Assembly: GCA_028023455.1 (NCBI GenBank)
Contig: JAQFVV010006337.1
Coordinates: forward strand, 1,105,001-1,169,000
DNA: 64,000 nucleotides
Source: Epiperipatus broadwayi
Lineage: Eukaryota > Onychophora > Udeonychophora > Euonychophora > Peripatidae
Direction of reading: 5' to 3'
Shown: piece by piece, positions 57,421 to 64,000 of the stretch
Layout of the letters: each line of letters starts with the position of its first letter
Numbering within the stretch: position 1 is the stretch's first letter
Notes under the pieces: model-generated
Seen by the model: only the letters and a program-made list of their open reading frames with translations
The model's database searches: none
Told to the model about the DNA's origin: nothing
Position numbers and translations under genes: made by a program

Positions 57421-60400
57421 AGAATGCCATTATCACAAACCTTCAGACAAACATTAATTAAATTTGTTTTTAATGTATATGATTAAGAAGATTAGAACTT
57501 GACTCTTTCATTGAGGTAAGTAAAAAAAATATGGTAAACTGTTGTAGTTGTATATTGTAAAGAGCTTAAGAGTTTAGTAAATTCAATCATTGATAATAAT
57601 GATTTATGGATAATTGCTTGGAAGGTCATGTGTCATTTGAACACTCAAGATCAAGATATGATTTTAACAGTTTAATCAAACTAAGATAATACTTTAAACT
57701 CAGGCTGAAAATTGAACGAGAAATGTTTAGTCCTTGAATCTATCATTTTCATTAATTTCATTAAATTGTGCAAGGCAGCAGTCATAGATAAGGTAGGCAT
57801 AGAAAATCTTTGAATGCCTACTTTTAGAAGTCTGTGTACTGTTATACTAAAATAATCAATTCTTAGACATTTTATTTCTCCAGACATATTTCACTTAAAC
57901 AAAAAAAAAGGTAAATTTCCTAATAGAATGTTAGTAAAATAATTTTTGAGGAGTGTAAAGTATATGTATCAGTCAAGTATGTGAAAGTTAAAATAATGTT
58001 TGATTATATAGTTCCCTGCAGGAACTATATGTAAATAACAGTAAATGCAAAAGAATGGACAGAATTACTTTGTTAAGTAAAGATTATTAATATTGCACAA
58101 GATAGATTAAATAAATGCGATAAAGTGAAATATTAAAATAACTGAGTTAGTTAGCTTGTTTAGATTGGTGAGATTGCTTATATTACACCCGTCAGATTAT
58201 CTAGATAAGAAAGATTTGGCAGATTAGCGACAATTGATGGACTAGACAGATTAAGTTAATGATTTAGAGAAGATAGAAAGATCTTCAAATTAAATGATTG
58301 GCGACTTCTTTTTTTAAGAAAATGGAAGGAAATGAAAAGTTTTTTTTATTTTATTTTATTTTAAACTTTGTCATATTGACAGTAAGTGCTCAAGTTCAGT
58401 TGTATACTTTAAAATGGGTCGCGACCTGTTGCACTCCATCATGCAATGTACGTTGACATGACAGCTCTCGCAAATCGGGTGATTGGTCGGTTGGCTCAGA
58501 TATTAGTCCACTCAACAGCTATGAGAAACAGTCTCAAGCTTATTAAGAGGAGCTGATAAGAGATTATTTGAATGACACTCCAGCCTTGATGTTATCTGAC
58601 TACATCTATTAAAGGGTCACGGTTACAAAAAAACTAAATCAACTCAATTACGTTTTGAACTAACTGTTAATAGAGAAAACGGGTTATACAGTGTTTATTT
58701 TTACAATCAATGTATAACTGGCAAAAAAAGAAATAGTTTTCATCATATTACGGTAGATATAATTTCCTAATAATTGGTAATGGGTAAATATTTAAAAACT
58801 CGCTATTTTTAACAGTTTCTTTAAAAGAAAAATTTGTGAACAGAATGGCAACTACATTTAAACACTGTTTTTAAGATGATGATAAAAAGGATTTGTAGCA
58901 ATAAATAAAAAGGTATAATTATCTTAATAAGCAATCACAACCATTTTACTAAAGTAAAGTTGCTAAAACAGGTGTTGAGATCAATTTGCAAAGAATAGTA
59001 ACATAACTGCAACTATATATACAAAAGTGTTTACTGAGAGGTCATTAAGAACTATAGCTAAAGAAAGACAGAAACAGCGGCGCAACTAGCATATGGTAAA
59101 AATACTCATCACATTAGTACCATATATTTGACATTAATAGCACAAACTAACAATAGATATCAAGGTATCTTTGGTGGATAAGGGATTTGATAGAAATCGA
59201 AATCAATTTTATAAGCTTTATAAAAAGAAATGCAAGATATATCTGAATTTAAAGAGATCAAATTTTTGGTATCTTATTGAATGTAGGATTAATATCCAAA
59301 ACAAATGCAGTGTTTAATGTTTAAAATGAACAATCTTAATGGAATGACTACTATCAATAAAATGTGATAACAAAATTTGCTGTTATCAATTATAATGAGG
59401 ATTTTTATATTTCATGATATTAAAAAGAATTGTGGGCAATGGAGTGCAGTTACCATATAGAAAAAGTAAATAAAACCCAAACATTCAGATTAATTAGAAG
59501 TCTACATTGTCAGTACAAGTAAATATAGATATTACAGTAGGACCCCAAATGAATTTTTGTTTAAAGATAACTGCATTATTGTGTCAGGAATCTTATGCCT
59601 TTATCAAACAGGAAGTGTATAGTTAAGATATCAATGTCATGTGTTTCCTGATGTCAATTTTATGCCAAAACAAAAATGATTTCAAAAACATAAGAAATAA
59701 AAAATGGATGATGTTAAACATGTCCTGTAGGTCAGATGAAACATTATTTGGACTTTTTTATTTTATGTTTAATGAATATCTTTTTAAAAAATCTATTACT
59801 CAGACTGCCTTCTTCAAACTTCAAAACATAGTAATAAAACTTTAACCTTACGTAATTCATCTCTGCATGATGAATTCTAACTGATCTATTTTAACATTTT
59901 GACTGCTACGTTTATTCTCTAGTGCAAATATTGTTTCCAAAAAAACATGATTATTTCATAAAAGATAATATTCTAATCATTATGCACACATAAATAAATA
60001 TTGATTCAAAAAAATAAGAGAATAGTGATGGACATTTTCTATAATCCCATAATCACCTGATTTAAATATTATTAAGCTTATATGAGCTTTTTTTGAACAA
60101 CAGATAAAAGATATCTCTCAAAAATTTTAGGCTATTTTTTTACTAATGTGGACACTAACTTGTAGAATATAAATGATTCTTAATATAAATGGGCATCATA
60201 TTTATAAAGACATTACAAATGTTTCTGTATTTTACTTAAATCCTGTATATTTATCAGTTAATAATCCTGTTTTGCAGCAAAGGCTTATCTTTAAATGTCA
60301 ATTGTATGTTTTTCTTTTTTATTAATTTCTGTTCTCATTACTCATACTATATTTTTTTGTTTTATACAAATAATGATTTGCAAATTAAAATCAGGCAGTT

Positions 60401-60661
60401 CATTAAAAAAATCAAATCGTTTTTAAGATGGACATTGTAGAAAATGAAACGTCAGTAAATAGATCAGCTAAAACAGTAGTATAAAAAATAAAAAAAAATT
60501 AGCATAGAAAACATTTGATAAGCTAAGGATTATTATATAATAAAAAATGCCATACACTTATAATTAAAACAAATAAGTAAATGAGATTAATTAAACAATC
60601 TTTTCTGTAATTGTGAAGATTAAAAGTGAAATAAAGATTATATGTTAAATATTGAGCAATG

Positions 60662-60663
<2 letters not shown>
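57421..60663. other. A+T-rich DNA with a less A+T-rich patch at 58380-58640
   Basis: The patch includes the palindrome GGTCGCGACC (58436-58445), GTGATTGGTCGGTTGGC and no sustained frame. A 68-codon minus-strand frame at 57681-57887 has no recognisable motif. Otherwise nothing was seen. Confidence 0.4.

Positions 60664-60721
<58 letters not shown>
60664..60721. repeat. (TA)n microsatellite
   Basis: About 28 uninterrupted TA units. Confidence 0.98.
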
Positions 60722-60723
<2 letters not shown>

Positions 60724-62063
60724 AAATAGAGAGATAGAAAAAAAGTATTTGAATATAATCTAATACAGATGTTATATTAAAAATAAAAACTTAAATGAAG
60801 ATCAATGTAAGTGTAGTATTAAAAAGAGAGATAATTTATGGTTAGAACTGTGAATCACATTCATGAAGAGAAGAATATAGTACTAATTCCTTGAATTCTA
60901 ACATTTTCTATTGTTCCACCTGGTGGGAGTTTTTAAAAATGCTCAACCTTTCATTTTTGTATAAAAATCTTTATTTTATACAAAACTCAATAAATTGAAC
61001 TTGATTTGTTTTTAATTTTATTTTATAAATGAATGATATTCTAAAATAATCACATTTGAATTTTATAAATATTTAAAAATCAAATTGTAAATAAGAACAA
61101 TAGATGAAAACATCATAAACAATATTAGCATAAAAACTTTTTCATAAAATAAATTGTCTTTTTTAAGTTTTTTTAATATGAATGAATGAATATAGATTTG
61201 TGATAAATCTATTAAATTCTGCATTAAAATCTGATATTTGCTTTATAATTTTAAAATATTCGAAAAAATTCTAACATTGTGTCAATTTTGAAGTTACACA
61301 ATGACTCTCATATAAAGAGTGCTCAAACCTACATTATGATTTTTCTTACAGTGAAGTTTATTAACTTATATTTATAAAAATAAAACATAAATAAATAAAA
61401 TTAAACTGAATATGTGTATTACTTTTGTTTAGTGCAAAAATAATTAGAAATATTTAACAAACAAGCAAAAAATCATATTTTTTTTTATTCCAAACATTTT
61501 GAGTGAAAACAAGACACAAGGAAGGAATACCCTCAAAAGAAATCTTTCCTTTGAGAACACTAGAGCAAAGACAATTGATATATGCCAACTATTCAAAAGA
61601 TATTGATTTCTTTATATGATTTTTTCAATTAAAAAATCAATAAAAATAGTATGGCAAAGTCTACACTATAAAATAAATCCTATTCTAATATAATTATGTT
61701 AATGGTAGAACACCAGCCTAAAGCAGCAGAAGTACCACACATTTTTGAATGAAATACCCAATGATTCTCAATGAAAATGAAAGTCCTTTAGTTAATCAAC
61801 AAGACATATATGTTTTAATAAACCATCTTTCTTTATATTTCTAACAATATATGAATTTGTAATTAAATTATGATAATAGTATGAAAGAATAATAATGTAA
61901 TATTTATACAGATAATTATTATTAATTGAACTTATTTAGGCAAAACACTTTTTCAGGCATTGTGTATTTTAATGTTTCTATTTATTTAAATCTGTTTAAC
62001 TTAATCCTTTTTTTAATATACTTATCTTAATTTTTTTCTTCTATATTTTTTTCTTTTGTGCAG
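60722..62063. other. A+T-rich DNA, no feature seen
   Basis: No motif recognised. Confidence 0.5.
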
Positions 62064-62490
62064 CATTCTACTATTATCTAAACCAAAATTAAATTAGTAT
62101 TAAATAATATAATACTGCATTAAGAAATAAACCTCAGAAAAAGAAAGACAATAAAACAAATACTATAAATAAATTTTGAAATTCTCTAATAAAAATCATA
62201 TACGCTAACTCTGAAATACACAATGCTCGGCAATCATGTGATATTTTCTGTTTGCATGTTTCAGTTTTTCTTGAAATATTGTAGCATTATTTAATCAAAA
62301 TTAATATTAAGTAATATTAAAATAATGCATAAAGAAAGAAACTCTAAAAAAAGGAAGGTTATGAAAGAAATTCTTATAAATAGATTTGAGATTATGTAAT
62401 AAAGAGAAGTGTACTAACATTGAAATACACAATGCTTGAAAAATCATGTGACATTTTTTGTTTCTTGAATAATTACTGTTGATAATTATT
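62064..62490 (+). repeat. Diverged ~209-bp tandem duplication
   Basis: GAAATACACAATGCTCGGCA with ATCATGTGATATTTTCTGTT (from 62213) recurs 209 bp later as GAAATACACAATGCTTGAAA with ATCATGTGACATTTTTTGTT (from 62422). Upstream parts also correspond (CAAAATTAAATTAGTATTAA versus CAAAATTAATATTAAGTAAT). No coding content. Confidence 0.75.
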
Positions 62491-63144
62491 ATGATTCAAA
62501 AATTAATAACAAACAAACACAGTTTTCTCTTTTAAAAATAGCATGTGACTTGTTTTATATATTTAAATTTAAATTAACCAGTCAAGTAATCTCTATGCAT
62601 ACTTATATATCAATGTTAAGCACTGGTTGTTTTTGTTAATGGCAAGAAAAATGAATTTAAAAATATATTAAAAGTTATTATATTGGTTTTTGGAAAAAAA
62701 CAGCAAGCTATATGTAAATTAACTGTTAATAAATGTTATTCCCAGGGCTTCCACATTATTTTATCTAATTCAGACTATTAAAAAATAATATTTATATTGG
62801 TTTTTAAAAATTCAGATTTTAGTTACAATTCTATTCCACAGATTCCCTATCTAAAAATTGAACAAATGAAGCGTTAAATATTCTTTACTTGTTAAACTTT
62901 TTTTGGGTGGAGGGATAATTAAAGATTTGTTAGTGTATAAGTATTTTATGTTTGCATTGAAGTTTGTTTTTTTTGTAATAGTATTTTAACAGAGGAAGTC
63001 AACTTTAAATTTCTCTTATTTTTTAATATTTGAAAATTGGATTTTAATATTCTGAAAAACATTTTCATTATTTGAATATGAGTTTTACATAAATTCATTT
63101 TTAAAATATAGATATAATAGAAAATACTTTTTATTTCATTAGTA
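62491..63144. other. A+T-rich DNA, no feature seen
   Basis: Left flank of the truncated LINE. No target duplication can be tested because the other end lies outside the window. Confidence 0.5.
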
Positions 63145-64000
63145 ATTTTAAAATTGTTATGGGAGATTTTAATGCTAGAATTGGTAAACAAATGAAAGAT
63201 AAAAGTGCAGTAGGTAATTTTAGTTATGGTAATAGAAATGAGAGAGGACATAGACTTGTGGAGTTTTCAGAAAAAGAAAAACTTTATATTATGAATTCTT
63301 TTTTTGAGAAAAATGTTAAAAGGAAATGGACATGGAAGCATCCAAATGAAAGTACAGCAGAATTTGATTATATTTTGACTAACAGGAAATACATATTTCA
63401 AGATTGTAATGTTCTTAATAAATTTAACACAGGAAGTGATCATCGATTAGTAAGGGGTAAGATACATGTTAATGCAAAACTAGAGAGACAAAAATTATTA
63501 AGAAAAACTATATTTACAGTTGATATTCCTAATCTTCAGAAACATTCTAAAGAATTTAAATTAGAACTTACAAATTGGTTTCAACTATTAGTAGATTTTG
63601 AACATGATTCAGATTTAAATGAAATTAATATGAAAATAACTGATACACTTTTAAAAACTGCAACAAAGATAGCTGGTAGAAAAAAGCAGCAATTGACCAA
63701 TAAAATTTCTACTAAGACTAGAGAATTTATGAAGAAAAGAAGGAATACAAAAATATACAGAAATGATCCATTAAAAAGAATTGAATATCTTGAATTTTGT
63801 AAAATGGTGTGGAAAAGAATTGAAAATGGTCGAGAAAGCAAGGAAAGGTGTAGAAGAGAATAAAAGTCTCAAGATTGTAAAACAACATTTTGGTATTAGT
63901 AAAAAATTTATATCTGCAGTAAGAAAAAAAGATAGAATTATTATTAAAAAGAGAGATGACATCATGAAATGGATAGAAAACTTATCAAGAACTATATTGT
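63145..64000 (+). mobile_element. 5'-truncated RTE-clade LINE, continues past window end
   Basis: From ATTTTAAAATTGTTATGGG at 63145 the sequence matches the element at 19.9 kb base for base with only scattered differences, so it begins inside the endonuclease domain. The frame from 63159 (MGDFNARIGKQMK) passes through [23 protein letters not shown] and the Lys-rich linker. Unlike the longer copy it has seven T in the run near 63298-63304 and stays in frame there. It is broken at about 63828-63845, where about 25 bases are missing, and again near 63980, where two bases are missing. The 5' truncation is typical of incomplete reverse transcription. Confidence 0.92.
63159..63863 (+). pseudogene. 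RTE LINE ORF fragment (endonuclease C-half and linker)
   Basis: A 234-codon open frame lacking the start, the catalytic Glu region and all RT blocks. It retains MGDFNA and SDH motifs of the endonuclease. It ends prematurely after RIENGRESKERCRRE, where a deletion relative to the 19-22 kb copy shifts the frame. The homologous continuation (KSLKIVKQHFGI...) is visible in another frame to the window end. Confidence 0.9.

Noticed and set aside
57681-57887. 68-codon minus-strand frame as a gene
   Set aside because: No recognisable domain, splice context or repeat relationship. The length is within chance expectation.

Overview
The window looks like intergenic and intronic DNA from a very A+T-rich invertebrate animal genome. 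By eye it is roughly three-quarters A+T. It contains long (GATA)n microsatellites, non-LTR retrotransposons of several clades, a Merlin-type (ISXO2/IS1595 DDE) DNA transposon, tRNA-derived SINEs and several large foldback repeats. I see no bacterial gene organisation, CRISPR array, rRNA or viral genome. The mix would suit a flatworm, mollusc, cnidarian or similar animal, but the sequence alone does not fix the phylum.

Layout. 1-7 kb: GATA/GACA/GTAG microsatellite, a short foldback element and a tRNA-only SINE with an 18-bp target duplication. 7.9-9.6 kb: a decayed L1/Tx1-like LINE on the minus strand. 9.8-12 kb: two copies of one ~300-bp repeat bracketing two large inverted repeats (about 670 and 420 bp). 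14.9-17.7 kb: fragments of decayed RTE-type LINEs in both orientations. 19.1-22.3 kb: an essentially full-length RTE-clade LINE flanked by a 12-bp target duplication, with its endonuclease/reverse transcriptase frame broken only twice; a close 5'-truncated relative enters at 63.1 kb and runs off the end. 25.9-30.4 kb: a 4.5-kb composite Merlin element with an 8-bp target duplication, five tandem copies of its left end, a spliced but broken transposase and a palindromic right end.

Region 30-64 kb holds more SINEs, three decayed LINEs at 39-40, 46.5-48 and 50.8-52.8 kb (the last interrupted by a head-to-head SINE pair and a foldback element), an ~840-bp palindrome at 41.5-42.3 kb, the remains of a Penelope-like GIY-YIG endonuclease domain at 56 kb, and simple repeats.

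Host genes are barely represented. The best candidate is a pair of phase-compatible plus-strand exons at 33365-33444 and 34687-34732, ending in a stop followed by AATAAA. Weaker single-exon candidates lie at 12557-12614 (minus), 23869-23899, 32438-32531 and 45534-45614. Everything else of length is A+T-rich DNA without recognisable content. All family calls rest on reading motifs by eye; no database search was run.
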